A stretch of 56,026 nucleotides of DNA, from NCBI GenBank assembly GCA_016296945.1, contig JAEDHQ010000002.1, forward strand, positions 1-56,026, written 5' to 3'. The translations under genes were made by a program, and so were the position numbers. A model generated the notes under the pieces. That model was not told the DNA's origin. It made no database searches and was given only the letters and a program-made list of their open reading frames with translations. This DNA is from Bacilli bacterium (lineage in GTDB: Bacteria > Bacillota_I > Bacilli_A > ML615J-28 > CAG-698). Each line of letters starts with the position of its first letter. The first letter of the stretch is position 1. Below, piece after piece: positions 1 to 7,701 of the stretch.

Positions 1-2151
1 TATAAACTATTAATTAATAATTTATTTTTAATAGTAATAAATATTATAATTCTTCTCTTCACATTAAACTTTTATTATGCATTAATATTATTAGTAATTT
101 ATTTATTTTATATATATAGAAAAAGTAAGACATTTTTCTATATAATGTTATTAACTGATATATTTATTATTATTAGTTATCTTATTAGAATATTATTAAT
201 TTATGATTATCATTTAGATAGCTTTGAAGGTATTGTTATCAATATTACTCACTATGACAGTTATAATAAACTAATAGTAAAAAAAGGTTTTATTAAAGTA
301 ATAGTTAATGATTATGATTTTTTAAAGATTAAGATTGGAGATAGTGTTTTTGTAACTGGAATAAATAAAGAAATCACAACAAATCGAATTGAAGGATTAT
401 TTAATTATCAAAATCATTATTTTAGTCAAAATATAGTATCGATAATAAAAGCAAAAAGCATTGAAATAAATAGTGGATTTAATGTTTATTATCTAAGAAG
501 GTATTTATATGAATACATTAATAAATCATTTGACGATTTAAGCAGTAGCTATATGTTAGGAATGATTTTAGGCGATAGTAGTTCTATTAGTCAAGATGCA
601 ATGGAGAATATTAGAATTAATGGAATTTCTCATTTATTTGCTATTTCTGGTTTGCATATCACTTTATTGATTTCTATTATGCAAAAATTATTAGAAAAAA
701 TTAATTTAAAAGATAATTTTATAGAGAAGATAATCAGTCTTTTGTTGTTAATTTATTTAATAATTACAAATTTTACTGTCTCAATATTTAGAGCAAGTCT
801 TATGTACTTTATTAGTATCATTAATAAACATTTAAAACTAAGTTTAACAAGTCTTGATATTATCAGTATAATCTTTATCTTATTTGTCATTTTTAATCCA
901 TATTATATGTATTCATTGAGTTTTATTTTGAGTTTTAGCGCTAGTATCTCTATTATAATTTTATCGCAAACCCTAAGAGTAAAAAATATGCGAATGAATA
1001 GTTTTTTAGAATTATTGTTTATTACGTTTGTTTTGCAGATTATCACGTTACCAATTGTAATAAACATTAATAATAGCATTAATCTTTTGTCAATTATTAC
1101 AAATGGTATTTTTATTACATTAGTTTCTTTTATTATTCTTCCTTCTACTTTTCTTGTTTTAATAATTCCTTTTTTTAAAGGAATTTATCAATACTTAATA
1201 TTAGCGTTTAATTGGTTAAATAATTTCTTTGGTAGTATCTTTTCTATTAATATTGTACTTCCTTCTTTTAAGATAATAGAAATAATCATATATTATATAT
1301 TATTAATAACAGTAGTTATGATATGGAATAAAAAAGATAAAAACATAGGAATAATTAAAAACAATAATCGAATTAAAAAGATAATCGTAATTATAAGTTT
1401 TAGTTTGTTCTTAATAACATATTATCAAAAAGCAAATTTAAATATTGATGGAAATATTTACTTTTTAGATATATATGAAGGGGACTGTACAATTATTGAT
1501 TTGCCTTTTAATCAAGGGGTTGTTATGATTGATACAGGAACAAGTGATTGTAAAGAAGTTCTTAGTTTTTTAAAAGTAAAAGGCATTAGAGAAATAGATT
1601 ATTTAGTTCTAACCCATGAACATGATGACCATTGTGGAAACAGCAATAACATAATTAATAATTTTAAAGTAAACAAAATTATCACTAGTGCATATAATAG
1701 TAATAGTTATCCTAATCAAGTAAGATTACAGGTTGGAGATAATTTTAAAATTAATGGTTATGAATTTTATATTTTAGGTCCCAAAAGATTTGATAAAAAT
1801 GATGAGAATAATAATAGTTTAATTGTGTATACTAAAATAGGTGACTATAATTATTTATTTTTAGCTGACGTTACAAAAGAGATCGAAGAAGAACTAATAA
1901 ACCATCAATTAGATGTAGACTGTGTTAAAGTAGCACATCATGGGTCTAATACTAGCACAAGTGAAGTGTTTTATAAAAGTATAAATCCCAAATATGTTTT
2001 TATTGAAACAGGAAGAGTTAAAAACTTTGGTTTTCCTCATCAAGAGGTAATTAATACATTAAGTGATTATCAAATATATCGAACTGACATCAATTATACA
2101 ATTACTGTGAAATTCAATAATAAAAGAAGTATAATCAAAACACTGAAGTAA
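1..2151 (+). CDS. comEC: ComEC/Rec2 DNA-uptake channel, 5' end cut by window edge
   Basis: This is a polytopic membrane protein of the ComEC/Rec2 family, which moves single-stranded DNA across the membrane in natural competence. The frame is already open at base 1 and no in-frame ATG occurs before base 145, so the true start lies outside. Visible parts are N-terminal hydrophobic segments, a short soluble region, a competence domain with the motif FAISGLHITL, many membrane helices, and a C-terminal metallo-beta-lactamase-like domain with LTHEHDDHCG and VAHHGS. A hairpin terminator follows, and holA comes next, as in Bacillus. Whether the organism is competent cannot be told from this gene alone. 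Confidence 0.93.
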   Translation, partial: YKLLINNLFLIVINIIILLFTLNFYYALILLVIYLFYIYRKSKTFFYIMLLTDIFIIISYLIRILLIYDYHLDSFEGIVINITHYDSYNKLIVKKGFIKVIVNDYDFLKIKIGDSVFVTGINKEITTNRIEGLFNYQNHYFSQNIVSIIKAKSIEINSGFNVYYLRRYLYEYINKSFDDLSSSYMLGMILGDSSSISQDAMENIRINGISHLFAISGLHITLLISIMQKLLEKINLKDNFIEKIISLLLLIYLIITNFTVSIFRASLMYFISIINKHLKLSLTSLDIISIIFILFVIFNPYYMYSLSFILSFSASISIIILSQTLRVKNMRMNSFLELLFITFVLQIITLPIVININNSINLLSIITNGIFITLVSFIILPSTFLVLIIPFFKGIYQYLILAFNWLNNFFGSIFSINIVLPSFKIIEIIIYYILLITVVMIWNKKDKNIGIIKNNNRIKKIIVIISFSLFLITYYQKANLNIDGNIYFLDIYEGDCTIIDLPFNQGVVMIDTGTSDCKEVLSFLKVKGIREIDYLVLTHEHDDHCGNSNNIINNFKVNKIITSAYNSNSYPNQVRLQVGDNFKINGYEFYILGPKRFDKNDENNNSLIVYTKIGDYNYLFLADVTKEIEEELINHQLDVDCVKVAHHGSNTSTSEVFYKSINPKYVFIETGRVKNFGFPHQEVINTLSDYQIYRTDINYTITVKFNNKRSIIKTLK

Positions 2152-2256
2152 ATAATATATTTGTCCACAAATAGAAAGTGTAAAAACTTTTTATTGTGTA
2201 TATATATAACTGAATAATATATAATATACTAATAGATATTATATTATTTGGTAAAG

Positions 2257-2290
2257 TAAAGCATTGTATCTGCAATGCTTTATTTTTATT
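2257..2290 (+). terminator. Intrinsic terminator after comEC
   Basis: A 10-bp perfect stem (TAAAGCATTG at 2257-2266 with CAATGCTTTA at 2273-2282) and a 6-nt loop are followed by a T-rich tail. It separates comEC from holA. Confidence 0.8.
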
Positions 2291-2323
2291 TCAAATCATA
2301 AATAAGCAAATGTATTTTTTATA

Positions 2324-2352
2324 TTCAAAAAAAATCAATAATATGATATAAT
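2324..2352 (+). promoter_or_regulatory. Promoter of holA
   Basis: The -35-like TTCAAA at 2324-2329 is 17 nt from an extended -10 (TG at 2344-2345, TATAAT at 2347-2352). The HolA start lies about 20 nt downstream. Confidence 0.6.
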
Positions 2353-2373
2353 CATTACAATAGGTGAATGAGT

Positions 2374-3333
2374 ATGGCAAATAATATATATTTTTATAAA
2401 GGCGATGAAAAGTTTCTAACAAGTTCAAAGATTCAACGTTTAATCAAAGAAACAAAAGCAGATGAATTAAATATTACTAGCTATGATTGTAGTGAGGTAA
2501 ATGTTGAAAAGGCTATTTTTGATGCTTTAACTCCAGCATTCTTAGGAAATAAAAAAGTTGTTATTATAAAAAATCCTGTCTTTATAGAATCTGAAAAAGC
2601 AAGTAGTTCTCATAATATTAAATTGTTAATCCAATATTTAGAAAAGCCTTGGGAAGAAACTGTCTTAATAATCAATGGTAGTGGTCTTAAAATAAATGAA
2701 AAATTAGAAGTTGTGAAAGCATTAAACAAATATGCTAATATCATTACTACTAATGGAATTAGTGAAGTAGAGTTTTCAGGTTGGTTACAACGTGAATGTG
2801 AACTACAAGGAGTAAAGATTGAAAAAAATGCAATTGCATTATTCTATAAATCTAGTGGCAATGATTTGGAACAAACACAAAATGAAATTTCTAAAGTTAT
2901 TAATTATGTAGGAAAGAATGGATTAATAACTGAAGCTATTACAAAAGAATTAATTTCAAAAAACTCACAAAATGATATTTTTACATTGACAAACGCTCTT
3001 TGTGAGCAAAATAAAAAGAAAGTTTTTGAAGTATATTTAGAGTTAACTCGTTATGAAAAAGATGTTTCAGTTTTAATTAATATGATATCAAAGACATTAA
3101 GGGATAATTTATTAGTTAAGATGCTAGTTAAAGAAGGATATGAACAAGCACAAGTTGCATCTAAAATGAAGGTATCTCCTAATAGAGCTTATTATATGAT
3201 TAAAAATGCTAATATGTTTTCTGTTGATGTTATTAAAAAATATATTAATAATATAGCTTTATTAGATTATAATATTAAAAGTGGTAAAGTCGATAAACGC
3301 ATTGGTTTTGAAGAATTTTTATTAAATTTATAG
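2374..3333 (+). CDS. holA: DNA polymerase III subunit delta
   Basis: HolA is the clamp-loader subunit that opens the sliding clamp during replication. The 319-residue product has the family layout: an N-terminal fold beginning NIYFYKGDE (P-loop-like but without a functional Walker A), the central lid-like region, and a C-terminal helical collar. Two in-frame ATGs exist. AGGTG at 2362-2366 is only 1 nt from the first (2368) but 7 nt from the second (2374), so the second is preferred. The gene sits between comEC and rpsT as in Bacillus, has its own promoter, and ends in a strong hairpin. Confidence 0.93.
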   Translation: MANNIYFYKGDEKFLTSSKIQRLIKETKADELNITSYDCSEVNVEKAIFDALTPAFLGNKKVVIIKNPVFIESEKASSSHNIKLLIQYLEKPWEETVLIINGSGLKINEKLEVVKALNKYANIITTNGISEVEFSGWLQRECELQGVKIEKNAIALFYKSSGNDLEQTQNEISKVINYVGKNGLITEAITKELISKNSQNDIFTLTNALCEQNKKKVFEVYLELTRYEKDVSVLINMISKTLRDNLLVKMLVKEGYEQAQVASKMKVSPNRAYYMIKNANMFSVDVIKKYINNIALLDYNIKSGKVDKRIGFEEFLLNL

Positions 3334-3337
3334 TGTT

Positions 3338-3375
3338 TAAAAACAAGAGGTCCTAAATGGATTTCTTGTTTTTAT
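3338..3375. terminator. Bidirectional terminator after holA
   Basis: A 14-bp stem with two G-T pairs (AACAAGA and GGTCC arms) around loop TAAAT is flanked by A-runs on the left and T-runs on the right, so it can stop transcription from either side. Confidence 0.8.
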
Positions 3376-3426
3376 TAAGATAAATAAAGTAAGGAAAATT
3401 GGAATCTTTAAATAGATTAAACATTA

Positions 3427-3495
3427 TGATATAATTTAACCGTCCTTTCTTGTATTATTTCTGGCGATTTAATTATAACAAAGGACATTTTTTTA
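3427..3495. other. Possible small non-coding RNA locus between holA and rpsT
   Basis: On the forward strand an extended -10 (TGATATAAT at 3427-3435) precedes a stem GTCCTTT (3442-3448) / AAAGGAC (3480-3486) with a 31-nt loop and a 7-T tail. On the reverse strand TTGTAT, 17 nt and TATAAT (with TG one base before it) points left toward the bidirectional terminator at 3338-3375, giving a possible RNA of about 125 nt. No convincing protein is encoded: the only reverse ORF, 23 codons at 3353-3424, has a badly spaced ribosome site. No known RNA family was recognised. Confidence 0.3.
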
Positions 3496-3561
3496 TACAA
3501 TAAAAATACGCTGTCAAATAATCTACTGATTATCAGTAAAATTTTTGACAAAGCTGAAATA

Positions 3562-3592
3562 AAAAAAACATCTGTCATTCAGATGTTTTTTT
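3562..3592 (-). terminator. Terminator of rpsT
   Basis: The stem AAAAAACATCTG / CAGATGTTTTTT has a 5-nt loop (TCATT on the forward strand) and lies directly against the rpsT stop codon. On the reverse strand it ends in a T-run. Confidence 0.85.
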
Positions 3593-3854
3593 ATGCGATA
3601 CTATTAACTAATAAAGCCAAACGAGATTTGTTGCGAGCAACAAAATTTTTATGATAAATGCCTTTTGCTAAACCTTTATCTAATTTTTTGCAAGCTAGAT
3701 TAAAAGCAGCACTAGCTTCTTCCTTTTTACCTGCTGCAACTATTTTTTCTAAGTTTTTGATAGCTGTCTTAACAGATGATTTGAAAGATGCATTTTTTAA
3801 TCTTCTTTTTTCGTTTGTAATATTACGTTTTACTTGTTGTTTAATGTTTGCCAT
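3591..3854 (-). CDS. rpsT: 30S ribosomal protein S20
   Basis: S20 binds 16S rRNA early in 30S subunit assembly. The 87-residue product has the family length and is rich in lysine and arginine, with the typical start MANIKQQVKRN and the conserved KGIYHKNFVARNKSRLA at the C-terminal side. A perfect GGAGGT lies 7 nt before the start. The gene is monocistronic and points toward holA, the conserved holA/rpsT convergent layout of Bacilli. A hairpin terminator abuts the stop codon. Confidence 0.97.
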   Translation of the reverse strand: MANIKQQVKRNITNEKRRLKNASFKSSVKTAIKNLEKIVAAGKKEEASAAFNLACKKLDKGLAKGIYHKNFVARNKSRLALLVNSIA

Positions 3855-3987
3855 TATCTTACCTCCATATTACATACTAATTTATTATACTAGAAATTAA
3901 TAAAAAAATCAAGTATTATTTTTAGTTTTTATTATTTATTGTTTAAAAAGAACAAATAAGATAATAATAAAACCGAGGTGATTAATG

Positions 3988-4926
3988 ATGAATGAAATGA
4001 AAAGTAAAAAATTATATTCTATTAGAACTGATTTGGCTTGTGAAAATGGTTTTTTTCGAAAAATGAAAGAACAAGGGAAAACAATTGATAAAAATGGAAT
4101 TGTTATAACAAAATATTTAGATGAAGATAATTCATGTAACGAATTATATTACAATATTGATACAAGGGCAATTAAAACTCATGATACTGATGATTTAAAT
4201 AATTGCATTGATGCGTTATCAGATGTTATCATAGAAATGAAAAAATATTTACAAATAAAAGAAAATGCAAAATGTTTAATTATTGGTCTTGGAAATATTA
4301 ATGTTACTCCTGATTCTCTAGGGCCAATGGTTTGTGATAATGTGATTATCACGCGTCATATGTTTGTTACAAACCAAGATGTTAGTGATGGTATTACTGA
4401 GGTTAGTGCTTTAGCACCAGGAGTAATGGGAACTACAGGTATTGAAACATATGATATTGTTGATGCAGTACTAAAAAAAATAGATATCGATTATGTAATT
4501 GTTATTGATGCTTTGGCAGCCAGAGCTACAGAAAGAGTAAATAAGACAATCCAAGTAACTAATGTCGGAATAACACCAGGTTCTGGAGTTGGAAACTCGC
4601 GAAAGGAATTATCGATTAAAACAATCGGTAAACCAGTGATTGCTATTGGTGTTCCAACAGTTGTTGATGCAGTTACAATTGCCAGTGATACAATTGATAT
4701 AGTCATTAATTATATTAAAAGTCATGTAAAAGAAGAGCAAGATAAAATCTTTGGAAGCTTTGGGAATTTAAAAGAAGAAGACAAAAAAGCCTTAATTGAT
4801 GAAGTCTTAACTGAAAGTGGTTTTAATATGGTTGTAACACCAAAAGAAGTTGATTTAGATATTAATGATTTAACAAATGTAATTAGTGGAGCCTTAAATA
4901 AAGCTCTTCATCCATTAGTAAATTAA
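3988..4926 (+). CDS. gpr: Germination protease GPR
   Basis: GPR is the spore protease that degrades small acid-soluble spore proteins during germination. It is made as a zymogen and processed near its N-terminus. The product carries the hallmark IRTDLA segment at the processing region, the aspartate motif LGNINVTPDSLGP (Asp about residue 109) and VIDALAAR (Asp about residue 174), which in this family form the acid active site. Tandem ATGs occur at 3985 and 3988; GAGGTG at 3975-3980 is spaced better for the second. The gene is diagnostic of an endospore former. I could not identify a convincing sigma-G promoter upstream. Confidence 0.95.
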   Translation: MNEMKSKKLYSIRTDLACENGFFRKMKEQGKTIDKNGIVITKYLDEDNSCNELYYNIDTRAIKTHDTDDLNNCIDALSDVIIEMKKYLQIKENAKCLIIGLGNINVTPDSLGPMVCDNVIITRHMFVTNQDVSDGITEVSALAPGVMGTTGIETYDIVDAVLKKIDIDYVIVIDALAARATERVNKTIQVTNVGITPGSGVGNSRKELSIKTIGKPVIAIGVPTVVDAVTIASDTIDIVINYIKSHVKEEQDKIFGSFGNLKEEDKKALIDEVLTESGFNMVVTPKEVDLDINDLTNVISGALNKALHPLVN

Positions 4927-4946
4927 ATGAAAAGAGAAATGACAAT

Positions 4947-5225
4947 ATGAAAGGTAAAATATTTTTATTGTTAATTGCTACATTGTTTATTGGAATGGCA
5001 ATAAATATCCCCACAGAAGATGAGAAAAAAATAATTACACAAGAAAAGTTAGATGAATTTGAGGAAAATGTTATAATCAAAGACAATGATTATGTAAATA
5101 TAGTAAATAGTATAGATCCTACACCATTTAATAATGCTGGAAAAAAAGTTGAAGGATTAATCGATAAAGGTTTTGATTTATGTTTTGGTATTTTAAAAGG
5201 AATGATAGAAAATGATGAACAATAA
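4947..5225 (+). CDS. Small secreted or membrane-anchored protein next to gpr
   Basis: This unidentified 92-residue protein starts 20 nt after gpr and is probably co-transcribed with it. Residues 1-20 form a signal peptide or membrane anchor (MKGKIFLLLIATLFIGMAI). A charged middle follows, then an amphipathic C-terminal stretch with AGKKVEGLIDKGFDLCFG. In Bacillus the gpr operon continues with spoIIP and yqxA, and the layout here recalls the small YqxA-type proteins. That link is inference from position and architecture, not from a recognised domain. The ribosome site is weak. Confidence 0.6.
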   Translation: MKGKIFLLLIATLFIGMAINIPTEDEKKIITQEKLDEFEENVIIKDNDYVNIVNSIDPTPFNNAGKKVEGLIDKGFDLCFGILKGMIENDEQ

Positions 5226-5304
5226 AAAATTAAGGAATATTTTATTAGCATTTGCAATAATTTATATCGCTTATTATTTGGTTGTCTATATAATTCATTT
5301 TTAA
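5212..5304 (+). CDS. 30-residue single-pass membrane microprotein
   Basis: This short frame encodes 30 residues: MMNNKKLRN followed by an almost uninterrupted hydrophobic stretch ending VVYIIHF. It overlaps the end of the previous gene by 14 nt, which suggests translational coupling. AAAAGGA at 5195-5201 lies about 10 nt before the first ATG. Basic residues before the helix suggest the N-terminus stays inside. No family was recognised. Its place in the gpr transcript hints at a role in the spore or forespore membrane, which is inference only. Confidence 0.45.
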   Translation: MMNNKKLRNILLAFAIIYIAYYLVVYIIHF

Positions 5305-5327
5305 TTACTAGTTTTTTATGATTAATA

Positions 5328-5356
5328 TTCAAAATAATTTTACTTTATGCTATAAT
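5328..5356 (+). promoter_or_regulatory. Promoter of the flavoprotein gene
   Basis: TTCAAA at 5328-5333, 17 nt, and an extended -10 (TGC then TATAAT at 5351-5356). It has the same -35 sequence as the holA promoter. Confidence 0.6.
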
Positions 5357-5390
5357 TATGCATATGTAAAATAATATTGGAGTACTAATT

Positions 5391-6509
5391 ATGAAAGTAG
5401 CAATCATTGGTGGTGGAGCATGTGGAGTTATCTGTGCCATAAAACTAAAAAAAAATAATCCTAATCTTAATGTTGTAATATTTGAACAAAATGATCGTAT
5501 CTTAAAAAAAGTCTTAAAAACTGGTAATGGAAAATGCAATATTACTAATCATTTAATAAGTGATGATATGTACAATGATTTTTTATTAATTAAAAATAAT
5601 GAAGAAATTAATGTAACTAAGGAATTATCTGATTTAGGTATTGTTTTAAAAGAAACAACATTAGGTAGAGTATATCCATATTCCGAGTCTTCCAAAACAG
5701 TGATTAATGTTCTTTTAAGAAATTTAGATAGATATGGTGTAAATGTGGAAACCAATTATTTAGTTAATGATATAAACTATCAAAATGATAAGTTCATAAT
5801 TAATAATTCTTTAAAGTTTGATTATGTTGTGATGGCAACAGGATCAATTGCTCAAGAAAAGACTAATGGATATAGTATAATGCAAACATTAGGTCATAAA
5901 GTAAGTACATTAAGACCGGGTTTAGTCCCTATCATAACATATGAAAAGACTGATCATTTACAAGGTATTCGTTGTAAAGTAGAAACTAAAGTTAATGGTA
6001 GAACTTTAAGTGGAGAGTTATTATACAAAAATGATGGTTTATCAGGAATCCTATCTTTAGATTTATCAAGACTAGTTAAAGTAGATGATATAATATGTTT
6101 TGATTTAATGCCAGAGTTTAGTTATCAAGAAATAAAAAATTTATTAAATAAGCAAGCACTTGATAATTATTCAGTAAAAGAACTATTAGAAGGAATCTTT
6201 AGTAAAGTATTAGTTAATGAAATAATGAAAAGAAGTAAAGACTTAGATTCTATTATTGACAATATTAAAAATTTCAGATTTACTGTTAAGGGTTTCAAAG
6301 ACTTTAAAGAAGCACAAATTGTTTGCGGTGGAGTTAAAGTATCGGAAGTAAATAATGATTTTTCATCTAGAAAAATAAAAAATCTATATCTTGGAGGAGA
6401 ACTTTTAGATGTAGATGGTGCTAGTGGAGGATATAACCTATTTTTTGCTTGGTTATCAGGGATTGTGATTGCAAATTCTATCAATAAAAAATGTTCTAAC
6501 TATTGTTAG
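5391..6509 (+). CDS. BaiN/HI0933-family FAD-dependent oxidoreductase
   Basis: This is a 372-residue flavoprotein of the HI0933-like (YhiN/BaiN, aminoacetone-oxidase-type) family. It shows the N-terminal dinucleotide-binding motif IIGGGACGVICAI, the family signature KTGNGKCNITN around residue 45, an ATG motif in MATGSIAQ, and the C-terminal FAD loop LGGELLDVDGASGGYNLFFA. The physiological substrate of these proteins is generally unknown. Its own promoter and terminator make it a single-gene unit, and the stop codon lies inside the terminator hairpin. Length is slightly below the usual 400. Confidence 0.9.
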   Translation: MKVAIIGGGACGVICAIKLKKNNPNLNVVIFEQNDRILKKVLKTGNGKCNITNHLISDDMYNDFLLIKNNEEINVTKELSDLGIVLKETTLGRVYPYSESSKTVINVLLRNLDRYGVNVETNYLVNDINYQNDKFIINNSLKFDYVVMATGSIAQEKTNGYSIMQTLGHKVSTLRPGLVPIITYEKTDHLQGIRCKVETKVNGRTLSGELLYKNDGLSGILSLDLSRLVKVDDIICFDLMPEFSYQEIKNLLNKQALDNYSVKELLEGIFSKVLVNEIMKRSKDLDSIIDNIKNFRFTVKGFKDFKEAQIVCGGVKVSEVNNDFSSRKIKNLYLGGELLDVDGASGGYNLFFAWLSGIVIANSINKKCSNYC

Positions 6510-6519
6510 AGCATTTTTC
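6486..6519 (+). terminator. Terminator overlapping the flavoprotein stop codon
   Basis: The stem AAAAATGTTCTAAC (6486-6499) / GTTAGAGCATTTTT (6505-6518) contains one G-T pair. The TAG stop is within it. Confidence 0.8.
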
Positions 6520-6563
6520 TTTATATTTTTATAAATTAATTATCCGAAAGTAAAATAATGTTA

Positions 6564-6592
6564 TTTACAAAATTGATAAATAAATGTATAAT
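6564..6592 (+). promoter_or_regulatory. Promoter of the thiT riboswitch transcript
   Basis: TTTACA at 6564-6569, a 17-nt spacer and TATAAT at 6587-6592. It is directly upstream of the TPP aptamer. Confidence 0.65.
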
Positions 6593-6604
6593 ATTAGTGT
6601 ATTA

Positions 6605-6690
6605 GATTGACATGGGAGCTACGGCTGAGAGGTTGCGTAATGGCAACGACCATCAAACCTGATCTAGGTAATGCTAGCGTAGGAAAAAAG
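6605..6690 (+). promoter_or_regulatory. TPP riboswitch aptamer
   Basis: The thiamine pyrophosphate aptamer core is clear: a GGGAGC-type opening, GGCTGAGA at 6623-6630, AACCTGATCTAGGTAAT at 6656-6672 and the closing AGCGTAGGAA. It lies between a promoter and thiT. Binding of TPP should switch off synthesis of the thiamine transporter. The variable helix between GCTGAGA and ACCTGAT contains a GTTGCG/CGAC-type hairpin. Confidence 0.93.
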
Positions 6691-6715
6691 ATTGAACAAT
6701 AGTTTTTTTAAGTAC

Positions 6716-6747
6716 GTTTTTGGCATTCAAAAACTTTTTTATTTTTT
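6716..6747 (+). terminator. Riboswitch expression-platform terminator
   Basis: The stem GTTTTTG (6716-6722) / CAAAAAC (6728-6734) with loop GCATT is followed by TTTTTTATTTTTT. It ends immediately before the thiT ribosome site at 6748-6753. This supports control by transcription termination. Confidence 0.7.
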
Positions 6748-6763
6748 AGGAGGTATAGTTGTT

Positions 6764-7369
6764 ATGAGAAAAAAAGAAGTTTTTAATGTTACATTCAGTG
6801 CAATAATGTTAAGTTTATCAGTTGTATTGGAATTATTATTTAAGTTTGTTATTATTTTAGACATGCCAAATGGTGGTGGGCTTTCAATTGCGATGTTACC
6901 TGTAATTGTAGCAAGTATTGTTTGTGGATGGCAATATGGTTTAGTTGCTGGTATTGGTTATGGTTTACTTAACTTTTTAATCGATGGCTACGGATTTAGC
7001 TTATGGTCATTTATCTTTGATTATATTTTAGCTTATGCAAGTGTTGCAATTGCAGCTGTATTTAGAAAGCAAATTTTAGAAGGCAAGAAGAGTTATTTTG
7101 CACTAGCTGTTGTTTGCGTGTTCTTACTTCGTTGGGTTGCTAATGGCTTAAGTGGTGTTATTAATGCCGAAGCTTGGGGATATAATGCAGAATTTTTAGC
7201 AGAAATGTTTGGTGATGGAAAGACTGGAATGGGTTATTTATTCTTATATTCATTTGTAGTTTATAATTATCCTTATCTTTCAATGTCATGCGTTTTCTGT
7301 ATTGTTGTCGGAATCTTAGCTTATAAAGTACTATTCCAAAAATTTGTTCGTGAAGAAACTGAAGAGTAA
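6764..7369 (+). CDS. thiT: Thiamine transporter ThiT (ECF S component)
   Basis: ThiT is the thiamine-binding membrane subunit of an energy-coupling-factor transporter, and it would work with EcfA/A'/T encoded elsewhere. The 201-residue product has about six membrane helices and family motifs: MPNGGGLSIAMLP, DYILAYASVA and the WANGLSGVI / AEAWGYN region that lines the thiamine pocket. AGGAGG at 6748-6753 sets the start at 6764. An upstream TTG in the same frame lies before the riboswitch terminator and is not used. The TPP riboswitch independently confirms thiamine as substrate. A terminator at 7461-7497 ends the unit. Confidence 0.95.
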   Translation: MRKKEVFNVTFSAIMLSLSVVLELLFKFVIILDMPNGGGLSIAMLPVIVASIVCGWQYGLVAGIGYGLLNFLIDGYGFSLWSFIFDYILAYASVAIAAVFRKQILEGKKSYFALAVVCVFLLRWVANGLSGVINAEAWGYNAEFLAEMFGDGKTGMGYLFLYSFVVYNYPYLSMSCVFCIVVGILAYKVLFQKFVREETEE

Positions 7370-7460
7370 ACAAGTAAAGATATTAAAATAGTAATTAATA
7401 ATTAAGAGCAAAAACTAAGTTTAAAGAATAGTTATTAAATATACATATGGAAATATAACG

Positions 7461-7497
7461 CGACATAATAGTTTTAATACTAATTATGTCGTTTTTT
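7461..7497 (+). terminator. Terminator after thiT
   Basis: CGACATAATAGT (7461-7472) pairs with ACTAATTATGTCG with one bulged A, followed by TTTTTT. Apart from this hairpin and the pgsA promoter, the 332-base gap between thiT and pgsA holds nothing else that I recognise. Confidence 0.8.
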
Positions 7498-7621
7498 ATG
7501 CTTTGCCTATATTATAACTATGATAAAACGGGACAGAATATGATTTTTAAATAAATAATATTATTTAATAAAATTTTTAGAAGATTTTTTAATTTTAATG
7601 TTAAATGTCATAAATATTTTA

Positions 7622-7650
7622 TTTACTATAGATGAAAAATGTGATATAAT
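7622..7650 (+). promoter_or_regulatory. Promoter of pgsA-recA
   Basis: TTTACT at 7622-7627, 17 nt, and an extended -10 (TGA then TATAAT at 7645-7650). No other promoter or terminator was seen between pgsA and recA, so it may serve both. Confidence 0.6.
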
Positions 7651-7701
7651 TAATTTATAAATATATGAAAGGGAAATGCATTTTGCATAAAGTTTTAAAT
7701 T

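Noticed and set aside
3658..3900. An 80-codon forward frame over rpsT
   Set aside because: It is the antisense of ribosomal protein S20, without a start signal.
3900..3984. A sigma-G promoter for gpr, and sigma-E promoters for cotE and yabP
   Set aside because: I looked for the expected -35 and -10 pairs and found only partial matches with wrong spacing, so none is reported.
6692..6763. A TTG start extending ThiT upstream
   Set aside because: It would place translation start before the riboswitch terminator. AGGAGG at 6748-6753 clearly serves the ATG at 6764.
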